This document shows, piece by piece, positions 24,483 to 33,012 of a stretch of 64,000 bases of DNA. How positions within the stretch are numbered: position 1 is the stretch's first letter; each line of letters opens with the position of its first letter. Origin of the DNA: DATBDN01 sp963715995 (GTDB taxonomy: Bacteria; Actinomycetota; Thermoleophilia; Solirubrobacterales; Thermoleophilaceae); contig OY970283.1 in NCBI GenBank assembly GCA_963715995.1, positions 558,001 through 622,000 of the forward strand. The letters run 5' to 3'. The position numbers were made by a program, and so were the translations under genes. The notes under the pieces were generated by a model. The model was not told the origin of the DNA. It did not search any database and saw only the letters and a list, made by a program, of their open reading frames with translations.

Positions 24483-24989
24483 ATGCACAAACTCGTTCTC
24501 ATCGCTGTCGTCACAACCGCTGCAGCCGTCGCCGGCTGTGGCTCGAGTGACAAGACCGCCAACACCGCCAACACTCTGACCACGCTGACCAAGGCTCAGG
24601 TCATCGCCCGCGGGACCGTGATCTGCAAGGCCGCGGAGAAGCGTGTCGAGCAACTGCCTCAGCCGACGGTGCAGCACCCGTTTGCCAAGGGGACCTCCGC
24701 GAAGGAGCGCAGTGACGCCCGGCAGTTCCTGGCCGGCTATGCGGATGCGCTGGAGTCGTCGCGGGCCGGGCTGGCGAAGCTCGACGCACCGCCACAGGGC
24801 AAGCGGCTGCTCGCCGGTTACCTGAGCGACCTGTCGACGATCGAGGCCCAGTTCCGCACCGCGGCGAAGGCGCCGGCTCCGCAGGTCGAGGCCGACGCGA
24901 TGAAGGCGTTCTCGATGTTCGAGAAGGCCTCGGCACAGATGAAGCAGTACGGCTTCCCAAAGGGTGTCTGTCAGGCCGGCAGCTCCTGA
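24483..24989 (+). CDS. Small putative lipoprotein
   Basis: This 168-residue secreted protein has a signal peptide ending in the lipobox VAGC (KLVLIAVVTTAAAVAGC). A Thr/Asn-rich linker follows, then a mainly helical domain with ICKAAEKRVEQL, DARQFLAGYADALESS and a final GVCQAGSS. Two cysteines (about 47 and 163) could form a disulfide. I do not recognise the family. It is followed by a bidirectional terminator shared with groEL. Confidence 0.75.
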   Translation: MHKLVLIAVVTTAAAVAGCGSSDKTANTANTLTTLTKAQVIARGTVICKAAEKRVEQLPQPTVQHPFAKGTSAKERSDARQFLAGYADALESSRAGLAKLDAPPQGKRLLAGYLSDLSTIEAQFRTAAKAPAPQVEADAMKAFSMFEKASAQMKQYGFPKGVCQAGSS

Positions 24990-25005
24990 TCCCGGCCCCG
25001 GAACG

Positions 25006-25037
25006 AAAAAGGGCCCGGCGCGATGCCGGGCCCTTTT
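25006..25037. terminator. Bidirectional intrinsic terminator
   Basis: AAAAAGGGCCCGGC (25006-25019) and GCCGGGCCCTTTT (25025-25037) form a stem of about 13 bp with a 5-nt loop, flanked by A-run and T-run. It can terminate the lipoprotein gene on the plus strand and groEL on the minus strand. Confidence 0.9.
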
Positions 25038-25077
25038 CGCGTGCACCCCTTGCGGGGCGCGAAGCGGAGACCGCTTG

Positions 25078-26703
25078 CTACATCATTCCGTCCATGCCGC
25101 CCGGCATGCCGGGCATTCCGCCGCCATCCTTGTCCGGAACCTCGGCGACGATCGCCTCGGTCGTCAGGATGTTCTTGCCGATCGAGGCCGCGTTCTGGAG
25201 TGCAGAGCGCGTGACCATTGCCGGGTCGATGACGCCGGCCTTGATCAGGTCGGTGATCTCGCCGGTGGCCGCGTTCAGGCCCTGGCCTTCCTTCGCCTTG
25301 CGGACGTCGTTCACCACGACCGAGCCCTCGAGCCCGGCGTTGTGCGCGATCTGCCGCAGGGGCTCCTCGAGCGAGCGCAGGATGATCCGCGCGCCCGTCG
25401 CCTCGTCGTCCTCGAGGTCGTCGAACTTCAGGTCGCCGGCTGCGCGCAGAAGCGCGACGCCGCCGCCCGGCACGATGCCCTCCTCGAGGGCGGCGCGGGT
25501 GGCCTGAAGCGCGTCCTCGACGCGGTGCTTCTTCTCCTTCATCTCGGTCTCGGTTGCAGCACCGACCTTCACGACCGCGACGCCACCAGAGAGCTTCGCG
25601 AGACGCTCCTGGAGCTTCTCCCGATCGAAGTCGGAGTCGGTGTTCTCGACCTCGACCTTGATCTGGTTGATGCGGCCCTTGATCTGATCCTGGTCACCCG
25701 AGCCATCGATGACGGTGGTGGTGTCCTTGGCGATGACCACACGACGAGCGCGGCCCAGCTGCGAGACCTGCGTGTTCTCGAGCTTGAGCCCCATCTCCTC
25801 GGTGATGACCTCGCCACCGGTGAGGATCGCGATGTCCTCGAGCATCCGCTTGCGGCGGTCACCGAAGCCCGGCGCCTTGACGGCGGCGGCGTTCAGCGTG
25901 CCACGGAGCTTGTTCACGACGAGCGTCGCGAGGGCCTCGCCCTCGACGTCCTCGGCGATGATCAGCAGCGGCTTGCCCGACTGGACGACCTGCTCGACGA
26001 CCGGGAGCATGTCCCGGACCGAGCCGATCTTCTGGTTGGCGATGAGGATGTAGGGATCCTCCAGCACCGCCTCCATGCGCTCCTGGTCGGTCACGAAGTA
26101 CGGCGAGATGTAGCCCTTGTCGAACTGCATCCCCTCCGTGAACTCGAGGTCCATCCCGAAGGTCTGGCCCTCTTCGACGTTCACGACGCCGTCCTTGCCG
26201 ACCTTCTCGATGGCGTCGGCGATCACGTCGCCGATCTCGTCGTCGCCTGCCGAGATGGCGGCCACGCGCGCGATCTGATCCTTGCCCGAGACCTCCTTGG
26301 CCTGCGAGCGGATGTTCTCGACCACCTGGTCGACGGCCTTCTCGATGCCGCGCTTCAGGCCGAGCGGGTTCGCCCCGGCGGCCACGTTCTTCAGGCCGGC
26401 GTGAACGATCGCCTGGGCCAGCACGGTCGCGGTCGTCGTGCCGTCGCCGGCAACGTCGTTGGTCGCTGTCGCGACCTCGCGGACGAGCTGCGCGCCCTGG
26501 TTCTCGAATACGTCCTCGACCTCGATCTCACGCGCGATGGTCACACCGTCGTTCGTGATGGTCGGGGCGCCGAACTTCTTGTCAAGCACCACGTAGCGGC
26601 CCTTGGGGCCGAGCGTGACCTTGACTGCGTTTGCGACCGCGTCGACGCCGGCCTCGAGGGCCTGGCGTGCGTCCTGGTCGAACTTGATGTCCTTGTGGGC
26701 CAT
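25078..26703 (-). CDS. groEL: Chaperonin GroEL (60 kDa)
   Basis: This 541-residue chaperonin is full length. It starts MAHKDIKFDQDARQALEAGV and has the ATP-binding segments VTLGPKGRYVVLDKKFG and DVAGDGTTTATVLAQAI. The apical domain contains EGMQFDKGYISPYFVTD, and the C-terminus is a Gly-Met-rich tail (GGMPGMPGGMDGMM). It folds proteins as tetradecamer rings with GroES. It follows groES with 26 bp between them, so one transcript from the CIRCE-controlled promoter is expected. The ATG at 26703 gives the standard N-terminus. Confidence 0.98.
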   Translation of the reverse strand: MAHKDIKFDQDARQALEAGVDAVANAVKVTLGPKGRYVVLDKKFGAPTITNDGVTIAREIEVEDVFENQGAQLVREVATATNDVAGDGTTTATVLAQAIVHAGLKNVAAGANPLGLKRGIEKAVDQVVENIRSQAKEVSGKDQIARVAAISAGDDEIGDVIADAIEKVGKDGVVNVEEGQTFGMDLEFTEGMQFDKGYISPYFVTDQERMEAVLEDPYILIANQKIGSVRDMLPVVEQVVQSGKPLLIIAEDVEGEALATLVVNKLRGTLNAAAVKAPGFGDRRKRMLEDIAILTGGEVITEEMGLKLENTQVSQLGRARRVVIAKDTTTVIDGSGDQDQIKGRINQIKVEVENTDSDFDREKLQERLAKLSGGVAVVKVGAATETEMKEKKHRVEDALQATRAALEEGIVPGGGVALLRAAGDLKFDDLEDDEATGARIILRSLEEPLRQIAHNAGLEGSVVVNDVRKAKEGQGLNAATGEITDLIKAGVIDPAMVTRSALQNAASIGKNILTTEAIVAEVPDKDGGGMPGMPGGMDGMM

Positions 26704-26729
26704 CTTGTCTCAGTCCTCCGTCTTCTTCG

Positions 26730-27017
26730 TTACTGGACTACGGCGAGGACGTCGGATTCGCGCAGAACGAGGAGATCGTCCCCGTCCACCTTCACCTCGG
26801 TGCCGCCGTACTTGGAGTAGAGGACCGTCTCGCCCTCCGATACGTCGAGCGGGATTCGGTTGCCCTCGTCGTTCTTGGCGCCGTCGCCAACGGCCAAGAC
26901 CTTGCCGCGCTGCGGCTTTTCCTTGGCGGTGTCAGGCAGGACGATCCCGCTTGCTGTTGTCTCCTCCTCATCGAGCGGCTGAACGATCAGCCGGTCGCCG
27001 AGAGGCTTGAGCTTCAT
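26730..27017 (-). CDS. groES: Co-chaperonin GroES (10 kDa)
   Basis: This 95-residue co-chaperonin caps the GroEL ring. The N-terminus is MKLKPLGDRLIVQPLDEEET, the mobile loop is TTASGIVLPDTAKEKPQ, and EGETVLYSKYGGTEVKVDG lies in the second half. It is the first gene of the groES-groEL pair. GGAGG lies about 10 nt upstream of the ATG, and a CIRCE operator is found 41 bp upstream, so HrcA repression and heat induction are expected. Confidence 0.98.
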   Translation of the reverse strand: MKLKPLGDRLIVQPLDEEETTASGIVLPDTAKEKPQRGKVLAVGDGAKNDEGNRIPLDVSEGETVLYSKYGGTEVKVDGDDLLVLRESDVLAVVQ

Positions 27018-27057
27018 TACGAGTAAACCTCCGTTATAACGTGCTTGGGTCAGCGAT

Positions 27058-27084
27058 TTGGCACTCTAGCAAGGCGAGTGCCAA
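27058..27084. promoter_or_regulatory. CIRCE operator (HrcA binding site)
   Basis: TTGGCACTC (27058-27066) and GAGTGCCAA (27076-27084) are perfect inverted repeats separated by exactly 9 bp, matching the CIRCE consensus TTAGCACTC-N9-GAGTGCTAA with a symmetric A/T to G/C change in each arm. It sits upstream of groES. HrcA itself is not in the window. Confidence 0.93.
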
Positions 27085-27092
27085 GCCATCAA
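27063..27092 (-). promoter_or_regulatory. Possible groES promoter overlapping CIRCE
   Basis: Reading the minus strand, TTGATG (27092-27087) and TAGAGT (27068-27063) are separated by 18 bp, a plausible -35/-10 pair. The CIRCE operator then covers the spacer and -10 element, as in other HrcA-controlled promoters. A second -10-like TATAAC lies closer to groES but lacks a convincing -35. Confidence 0.4.
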
Positions 27093-27129
27093 GACCGGAA
27101 AACTTACACAAGCTGTTAGACTTTTCGGA

Positions 27130-28035
27130 ATGCGCGCGCTGGTAACGGGGGCAACGGGGTTCGTCGGTGGCCGCCTGGCGCGCCGCCTGCTCGACGACGG
27201 TCACGACGTGCGCGCGCTGGTGCGCACCCCGGCAAAGGCGAAGGATCTCGAGAGCGCCGGGGCCGAGCTGTTCGAGGGCGACATGCTCGATGCGAGCTCG
27301 CTCGAGGGCGCGGGCCGCGACGTCGACGTGGCGTACTACCTCGTGCACGCGATGGGACGCGGTGGCGACGGGGACTTCGAGGAGCGCGAGCGCCGCTCGG
27401 CGATCGGCTTCGCCGAGATGGCCAAGCGCGAGGGCGTCAAGCAGGTCGTCTACCTGGGCGGCCTTGGCGACGAGCCAGGCTCGAAGCACCTGCGCTCGCG
27501 CCAGGCCACCGCCGAGATGCTGAAGGAGCACGGGCCGCCGCTGACCTACTTCCGCGCCGGCATGGTCGTCGGGCCCGAGTCCGAGTCCTACCGGACGCTG
27601 CGCCACCTGGTCGCGCGGCTCCCCGTGATGATCGCTCCGGCCTGGCTGCGCACGCCGACTCAGCCGATCGCGGTGCAGGACGTGATCTCGTATCTGGCCG
27701 AGGCAGCCGGGCGCGAGGAGGTCTTCGGCCGCGAGATCCAGATCGGATCGCCCGACGTCCTCTCCTACGCCGACATGCTCGACCGCATGGCCGAGGCGCT
27801 CGGCAAGCGGCCGCGGTTCAAGATCCCCGTCCCGCTGCTCAGCCCGGCGCTCTCGTCGCTGTGGATCGGCCTCGTGACGCCGGTTGACGTAGGTGTCGCG
27901 CGCCCGCTGGTGGAGGGGCTCTCAACCGAGACGACCGTGACCGACCCGGGCGGGACTGAGTTGTTCGAAGTCGACCCGATGCCGTTCCGCGAGGCGCTCG
28001 AGCTGGCCGTCTCGGAGGAGAAGAACTCCGGCTAG
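27130..28035 (+). CDS. NAD(P)-binding epimerase-like protein
   Basis: This 301-residue protein is related to the gene at 19626. The Rossmann motif is at the start (RALVTGATGFVGGRLARRLL), with ELFEGDMLDASSLEGA and a YYLVHAMGRG loop. QVVYLGGLGDEPGSKHLRSR replaces the catalytic YxxxK. It is an atypical SDR of the NmrA/NDUFA9-like group that probably binds NAD(P). The C-terminus (about 230-290) has hydrophobic stretches. It is divergent from groES, with its start 46 bp beyond the CIRCE element, and ends in a CTAG shared with the ASCH gene. Confidence 0.82.
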   Translation: MRALVTGATGFVGGRLARRLLDDGHDVRALVRTPAKAKDLESAGAELFEGDMLDASSLEGAGRDVDVAYYLVHAMGRGGDGDFEERERRSAIGFAEMAKREGVKQVVYLGGLGDEPGSKHLRSRQATAEMLKEHGPPLTYFRAGMVVGPESESYRTLRHLVARLPVMIAPAWLRTPTQPIAVQDVISYLAEAAGREEVFGREIQIGSPDVLSYADMLDRMAEALGKRPRFKIPVPLLSPALSSLWIGLVTPVDVGVARPLVEGLSTETTVTDPGGTELFEVDPMPFREALELAVSEEKNSG

Positions 28036-28430
28036 TTCTGGGTCGGCGCCTGCGGTGACAGGCGCGCGGCGATCTCGGGCAGGCGCTCGAAGACCTGGCT
28101 GAAGCGCACGACGGTGACGGTGTCGTCGTGCCCGATCGAGCGCCCGTAGATCTGCTCGAGGAAGTGGACCTCCTCGTCGAGGCGCCGGAACTCGGGGTTG
28201 TCGTGCTCGATGTCGCGCGGCGAGAGGTCGCCGACGCGCTTGACCTCGATCGAGTCGACCACCGCCTCGAAGATGCGCTCGCGCGGCGAGTGCTGGTAGC
28301 CGACCGTCACGAGCACGACCTCGCCCTTCTGGTACTTGTGGGTCTTGTCGCCCAGGCGAATCGTCGCCGTTTTGCGGCCCTTGCGCAGCTGGTCGATGAA
28401 CAGCGGCGAGTAGAAATTGAGCACGAGCAC
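28032..28430 (-). CDS. ASCH/PUA-like domain protein
   Basis: This protein of about 132 residues begins VLVLNFYSPLFIDQLRKGRK and continues with KTATIRLGDK and KGEVVLVTVGYQ. These are features of ASCH domains (PUA-like fold, thought to bind RNA or nucleotides). A C-terminal helical region has EVHFLEQIYGRSIGHDDTV. GTG 28430 is chosen because upstream in-frame residues lie inside the Nudix gene. It is last in a minus-strand run Crp-Pcm-Nudix-ASCH whose members overlap or nearly touch. Confidence 0.75.
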   Translation of the reverse strand: MLVLNFYSPLFIDQLRKGRKTATIRLGDKTHKYQKGEVVLVTVGYQHSPRERIFEAVVDSIEVKRVGDLSPRDIEHDNPEFRRLDEEVHFLEQIYGRSIGHDDTVTVVRFSQVFERLPEIAARLSPQAPTQN

Positions 28431-28441
28431 GGCGCGGGAGC

Positions 28442-28873
28442 CTACTGGCCAGCCGACAGCTTCGACAGGGCGAGCTTGGCCATGTCCTTCTCGCCGCGGT
28501 AGGCCAGTGTCTTCGGCGCATCCGCGAGCGCGATCCACTCCGCGCCGTCGACCTCCTCGCGCTGGTAGTCAGCGAGCGAGCCCGAGCGGTAGCGCAGCAG
28601 GAAGAACGACACGACCTTGAACACCCGCGCGCCATCCGACCACTTGCGCACGTACCAGTACTTGACGTCGCCGAGCTTCTCGACCATGTCGGCCTCGAGG
28701 CCGGTCTCCTCGCGCACCTCGCGCAGCGCGGCTTCGGCACCTGTCTCGCCGTCCTCGATCTTGCCCTTGGGCAGCGCGTGAACGGTCCCGTCCTTCACGA
28801 GAACGGTTGCGAGGAACGGTCCTCCGCGCATGTTGCGGATGACCAGGCCGCCCGCCGAGAACTCGCGCTCCAC
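28442..28873 (-). CDS. Nudix hydrolase
   Basis: This 143-residue hydrolase has a complete Nudix box beginning at LPKGKIEDGETG and continuing REVREETGL (G-x5-E-x7-REVxEETGL). EREFSAGGLVIRN is at the N-terminus and ADYQREEVDGAEWIAL after the box. The family cleaves nucleoside diphosphate-linked compounds, such as oxidised nucleotides or dinucleoside polyphosphates. The GTG at 28873 overlaps the TAG of pcm (TAGTG), indicating coupling. The substrate is unknown. Confidence 0.92.
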   Translation of the reverse strand: MEREFSAGGLVIRNMRGGPFLATVLVKDGTVHALPKGKIEDGETGAEAALREVREETGLEADMVEKLGDVKYWYVRKWSDGARVFKVVSFFLLRYRSGSLADYQREEVDGAEWIALADAPKTLAYRGEKDMAKLALSKLSAGQ

Positions 28874-29463
28874 TAGGAGCCGACCAGCGGGACGAAGCGG
28901 ACCGGCACCGACACCTCGGTCTGGCCGTCGCGGACGCGGACGAGGTGCTCGCCGGCGCGGCGGCGCAGCGGGATCACGAGCGGAGCGTGCTCGGCGAGCT
29001 GGCTCAGGAGCGCCGCCGGCAGCAGGCCGGACGCCGTCGCGGCCACGCTGATCGCGTCGAACGGAGCGCGGTCGGGCACGCCGAGCGTGCCGTCGCCGAT
29101 CCGCAGCTCGACGTTGCGGTAGCCCAGGCGATCGAGGCTGGCCCGCGCCGCGTCGCTGAGCGCCGGGTGGCGCTCGATCGTGACCACATGGGCGCACAGG
29201 CGCGACAGCACGGCGGCCGCGTAGCCGGAGCCTGTGCCGACGTCCAGCACCAGCTCGTCGCCCGTCAGGCCGAGCTGCTCGGCCATCGCAGCGACGATCC
29301 ATGGCTGCGACATGGTCTGGCCGTCTCCGATCGGGAGCGCCCCGTCGGAATATGCATCGGCCCGAAGTTGTTGCGGCAGGAACTCCTCGCGTGGCACCTC
29401 GCCCATCGCCGCCAGCACGCGCGCATCGTCGATTCCGCGAGCACGCAACTGCTGCTCGACCAT
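28873..29463 (-). CDS. pcm: Protein-L-isoaspartate O-methyltransferase
   Basis: This protein of about 196 residues repairs isoaspartyl residues in damaged proteins with SAM. Family segments are VEQQLRARGIDDARVLAAMG, FLPQQLRADAYSDGALPIGD, GQTMSQPWIVAAMAEQL and the SAM motif VLDVGTGSGYAAAVLS. ATG 29463 is the first standard start; family-like residues (SDWAEQRTE) continue about ten codons upstream in frame, so a CTG start at 29493 is possible. It lies directly after the Crp/Fnr gene and is coupled to the Nudix gene. Confidence 0.92.
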   Translation of the reverse strand: MVEQQLRARGIDDARVLAAMGEVPREEFLPQQLRADAYSDGALPIGDGQTMSQPWIVAAMAEQLGLTGDELVLDVGTGSGYAAAVLSRLCAHVVTIERHPALSDAARASLDRLGYRNVELRIGDGTLGVPDRAPFDAISVAATASGLLPAALLSQLAEHAPLVIPLRRRAGEHLVRVRDGQTEVSVPVRFVPLVGS

Positions 29464-29489
29464 CTCCGTGCGTTGCTCTGCCCAGTCGC

Positions 29490-30179
29490 TCAGTAGATGT
29501 AGTTTCGCAAGGCGCTCGGGTCGTGCACGACGACCTTCCCGCGCTGCGTCGTGACCAGGCCCTGGCGCTCCAGCGTGGCCAGGAAGCGGCTGGCGGACTC
29601 GCGCGAGGCCCCGGCCAGCTGCGCGATGTCGGCCTGCGTCGTCTCCACGAGCACGTCGCGCGCGCCCGCACCCTCGCTCTGCCGGGCATCGACGAGCTGG
29701 AGCAGCACGCCCGCCACGCGCCCTGCAACTGTCTGGAAGGACTGGTTCGCGAGCCGCTGGTTGGTGGCGCGCACGCGGTGCGCCATCGCCTCGAGCATCT
29801 TCAGCGCGATCTCGGGGTTGCCGGCCAGCAGGCGGCGGATGTCGCCGGCCAGGAAGGCCACGGCGGCGGTTGCCTCGAGCGCCTGCGCGGTGGCTGAACG
29901 CACCTCGCCACCGAACATCGACAGCTCGCCGAACATGTCGCCCGTGCGCAGCTCGGCCAGCGCGATCGTGCGCCCGCCGTGCTCGCGCGTGATCTTGACG
30001 GCGCCGGTGCGCACGACGAAGCAGGTGTCGCCCTCGTCGCCCTCGCGGAACACCACCTGACCGGCCTCGTACGTGCGCGGCACGGCCACCTTCGCGAGCT
30101 CGGACAGCTCGGACGGGCTGAGCCCCGCGAACATGCGCGTGCGTTCGAGCAGCCCGGCAGTGTCCTCCGAGGTGGACAT
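29490..30179 (-). CDS. Crp/Fnr family transcriptional regulator
   Basis: The regulator has 229 residues. The cyclic-nucleotide-binding domain has GQVVFREGDEGDTCFVVRTG, LAELRTGDMFGELSMFGGEV and RSATAQALEATAAVAFL. The dimer helix is followed by a Crp-type HTH (TQADIAQLAGASRESASRFL, TLERQGLVTTQRGKVVVHD). No iron-sulfur cysteines are seen, so it is more Crp-like than Fnr-like. It heads the run with pcm, Nudix and ASCH, and is divergent from ridA. Confidence 0.92.
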   Translation of the reverse strand: MSTSEDTAGLLERTRMFAGLSPSELSELAKVAVPRTYEAGQVVFREGDEGDTCFVVRTGAVKITREHGGRTIALAELRTGDMFGELSMFGGEVRSATAQALEATAAVAFLAGDIRRLLAGNPEIALKMLEAMAHRVRATNQRLANQSFQTVAGRVAGVLLQLVDARQSEGAGARDVLVETTQADIAQLAGASRESASRFLATLERQGLVTTQRGKVVVHDPSALRNYIY

Positions 30180-30234
30180 GCGGCTGATGCTGGCAGAAGA
30201 CGCGGCGGCCGTGCGGCTCGGCGATAATCCAGGC

Positions 30235-30633
30235 GTGAGCCATCACCGCAACCCGGTGAGTGCCGACGGCGCTCCTGCCGCAATCGGGGCCTACTCGCAC
30301 GCTGTCGTCTCGAACGGGCTTGTCTTCTGCTCCGGCCAGATCCCGCTCGATCCGGCCAGCGGTGAGTTGATCGACGGCGGCGTCGGAGATCAGACGCGGC
30401 GCTGCCTGGACAACCTGAGCGCCGTCTGTGAGGCCGCGGGCGCCCAGCTGACCGATGCGGTCCGGCTGACGGTCTACTCGACCGACCTCGCAGGCGATTG
30501 GGCCGAGATCAACGAGGCTTATGCGGCCTACTTCGAAGGCGATGGCGCGCCCGCGCGCGTGGCCATCGGCGTGGCCGCGCTTCCGAAGGGCGCGCGCGTC
30601 GAGATCGACGCTGTCGTAGCGCTGCCGGACTGA
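30235..30633 (+). CDS. ridA: RidA family reactive intermediate deaminase
   Basis: This 132-residue RidA/YjgF-family protein is expected to hydrolyse enamine/imine intermediates, which threonine dehydratase generates. Motifs are IGAYSHAVVSNGLVFCSGQI, PLDPASGELI, RRCLDNLSAVCEAAG and ARVAIGVAALPKGARVEID with the conserved Arg. It is followed after 3 bp by the ilvA gene, an apt pairing of imine producer and imine hydrolase. GTG at 30235 is chosen as it begins the family N-terminus. Confidence 0.93.
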   Translation: MSHHRNPVSADGAPAAIGAYSHAVVSNGLVFCSGQIPLDPASGELIDGGVGDQTRRCLDNLSAVCEAAGAQLTDAVRLTVYSTDLAGDWAEINEAYAAYFEGDGAPARVAIGVAALPKGARVEIDAVVALPD

Positions 30634-30636
30634 GCG

Positions 30637-31847
30637 ATGGTCGATTCGGGCGACGTGATGCGGGCCGCGGAAGCGGTCGCGGGTATCGCGCGCGAGACGC
30701 CGGTCCTCCCGGCCAAGCGGCTGTCGCGCCAGATGGGCGGGGAGATCTGGCTCAAGCTCGAGAACCTCCAGGTCACCGGTTCGTTCAAGGTCCGCGGGGC
30801 CGTCAACAGGCTGAGTCAGCTGAGCGAGGACGAGCACGCCCGCGGCGTCTACGCCGCGAGCGCCGGCAATCACGCGCAGGCGGTCGCCTGGGCGGCGCGC
30901 AAGCTGGGCACGAGCGCCACGCTGTTCATGCCGGAGCAGGCGCCGCTCGCGAAGATCGCAGCGGTGCACGAGTACGGCGGCGCGGTCGAACTGGTCGAGG
31001 GTCTGCTCGACGACGCGTTCACCGCGGCGCACGCGGCGGCGGATGAGCACAACGCCACCTTCGTGCACGCCTTCGACGACCCGGCCGTGATCGCGGGGCA
31101 GGGCACGCTCGCGCTCGAGCTGCTGGAGCAGGTCGAGAACATCGCGACGGTGGTCGTGCCGATCGGCGGCGGCGGCCTGATCTCCGGAGTGGCGCTGGCA
31201 CTGCGGGCGGCGAACCCGGACGTGCGGGTGGTCGGCGTGCAGTCCGAGGCCGTGGCGCCCTACGCCGGCATCGAGCCGTCGGAGACACCGTCGACGATCT
31301 GCGATGGGATCGCTGTGAAGCGGCCGGGCGCGATCACGCGGCCGCTGGTCGAGAAACTCGTCGACGAGGTGGTCACGGTCTCCGACGACGAAGCGGCGCA
31401 GGCCATGGTCCACCTGATCGAGCGCTCGAAGCAGGTGGTCGAGGGGCCGGCGCCGTCGGCGTGGCGGCGGTCATGCAGGGGCGGGTCAAGCCGGCCGCGG
31501 AGGGCGCCACCGTGATCGTGCTCTCGGGCGGCAACGTCGACGCGACGCTGCTGGTCGAGGCGATCCGCCTGGGCGAGACCGCGGCTGGGCGGCGGATGAT
31601 CCTCGCGACGAAGCTGCCGGACCGGCCCGGCGGCTTGGCTGCGCTACTCGGCCTGGTGGCCCGCCTCGGGGCAAACGTGCTCGACGTGGAGCACCTGCGC
31701 GACGGGATGGACCTGCACGTGCGCGAGACCGCGGTTCAACTGGTCCTCCAGACACGGGGCCCCGAACACGATCGCGCGATCATCGAGGCCGTTCGGGAGG
31801 CCGGCTACGGGACTAGTCCAGAGCCGCCTCGCGCCGGCGTCGCGTGA
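30637..31847 (+). pseudogene. ilvA: Threonine dehydratase IlvA, apparently frameshifted
   Basis: This is a PLP-dependent threonine deaminase with a C-terminal ACT domain, interrupted near 31441-31447. The first part has LENLQVTGSFKVRGAVNRLS with the PLP lysine, SAGNHAQAVAWAA and the phosphate loop PIGGGGLISGVALA. After KQVVEG the frame reads PAPSAWRRSC, whereas the expected continuation GAVGVAAVMQGR lies in another frame and runs to 31847 through the ACT domain (PDRPGGLAALLGLV). One missing base in GAGGGGCC would restore 403 residues. This is either a sequencing error in a G-run or a real disabling mutation. It is paired with ridA. Confidence 0.85.
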
Positions 31848-33012
31848 CCAGGCCGGAGCCGCCCCACAGCAGAGCGATCACCAGCGCGATCGGGAGCGCA
31901 ACGCCGAGCACGCGCAGTGCGACGTTCACGGAGTCGACCAGCGAGTCGCGCAGGTCGCGCGCGCCGCTGCCGATGCCCGTGCCGCCGCCCGCGCCGGACT
32001 GCTTCGGCTCGAGCGTGACGCTGACCGTCGCGTAGCCCGTGCGCCGGCGCAGCTCGGCGAGCTGCGAGTGCTGTGAGCCGATCTGGGCGTCGTCGGTCTT
32101 GATCCGCGAGCGGATCGAGGCGGCCTGGTCGTCCGTCGTCGCGTGCGCCAGCCGGCGCAGGAGGCCGCGACGGTCCGCGGTCAGCTCTTCGAGCCGGGTC
32201 CGCGCGTTGACGAACGATGCGGTCACGTCGTCGGCGTTCTCGGTGCGGGACTTGACGTCGGCGAGCCCCGAGAGGTCGCGCAGCGCGGGCTGGAGGTTGC
32301 GAACCGGGATGCGCAGGTCGAACGAGCCGCCACCGCCCTGGCCGGAGCTGCTCGTGACAGAGGACTCCTGCACGAAGCCGTGGTAGCGGTCGGTGACGGC
32401 CACGACCTGGTCGCCCACGTCGCTGACCTTGTCGCGAGCGGGGGCGAGCACGAGCGAGGCCGAGCGCTCGATCTTGCGCGCGCGGCCGCCGACGAAGCCA
32501 CCCGGCGGGACCGGCGAGGGCTGGGGCACGGCGATGCCGTTGGAGGACTGCGGGGCGATGGCCTTCGTCGCCGGCGCGGCCTCGGAGCGGCTCGTGCCGC
32601 TACCCGTGCTCGTGCCGCTGGCCGAGCTTGCGCTGCCCGCGCTGTCGCCGCCGCTGGCCGCGACGTCCGGCGCGACGATCCGCGCGACGTGGTCCTGGGA
32701 GCCGCCGCCGTTGCCGATCGCCACGGCCACCAGGACGGCGACCAGCAGCGAGGCAGCAGCCCCGAGCGCCGTGAGCTGCGGGCGCGTGGTGATCAGCGTG
32801 CGCAGGGCACCGCCGCGCGTACGCCGGCGCGACGGGAACCCGGCCGCGACCCGCGCGTTCATGCGCAGGGCGAAGTCGGGCTCCGGCGCGGGGGCGTCGT
32901 CGCGGATCGCAAGCACCAGTTCCTGGAGGCGCCGCTCCTCGGGGTCGAGCGCGCTGGCCGCACCAGCCGCAAGGGCGGTGTCGATGAGGATCGTGGCGGT
33001 CTCTTCGTTCAT
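31813..33012 (-). CDS. DUF4349 membrane protein, candidate anti-sigma factor
   Basis: The protein has about 399 residues. The N-terminus (1-85) is cytoplasmic and helical, then one TM helix (about 95-112) leads to a Ser/Gly-rich linker. A DUF4349-type domain with ARKIERSASLVLAPARDKVS and a coiled coil (TRLEELTADRRGLLRRLAHA) follows. A second TM helix (ALPIALVIALLWGG) lies near the C-terminus. Its ATG at 33012 overlaps the ECF sigma stop by ATGA. It shows no classic HxxxCxxC zinc motif, so an anti-sigma role is inferred from context only. Its 3' end overlaps that of ilvA by 35 bp. Confidence 0.78.
   Translation of the reverse strand: MNEETATILIDTALAAGAASALDPEERRLQELVLAIRDDAPAPEPDFALRMNARVAAGFPSRRRTRGGALRTLITTRPQLTALGAAASLLVAVLVAVAIGNGGGSQDHVARIVAPDVAASGGDSAGSASSASGTSTGSGTSRSEAAPATKAIAPQSSNGIAVPQPSPVPPGGFVGGRARKIERSASLVLAPARDKVSDVGDQVVAVTDRYHGFVQESSVTSSSGQGGGGSFDLRIPVRNLQPALRDLSGLADVKSRTENADDVTASFVNARTRLEELTADRRGLLRRLAHATTDDQAASIRSRIKTDDAQIGSQHSQLAELRRRTGYATVSVTLEPKQSGAGGGTGIGSGARDLRDSLVDSVNVALRVLGVALPIALVIALLWGGSGLVTRRRREAALD

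Noticed and set aside
24964..26820. 618-codon open frame antisense to groEL
   Set aside because: It mirrors the third-position GC bias of groEL on the other strand; groEL is unmistakable and the antisense product is low complexity.
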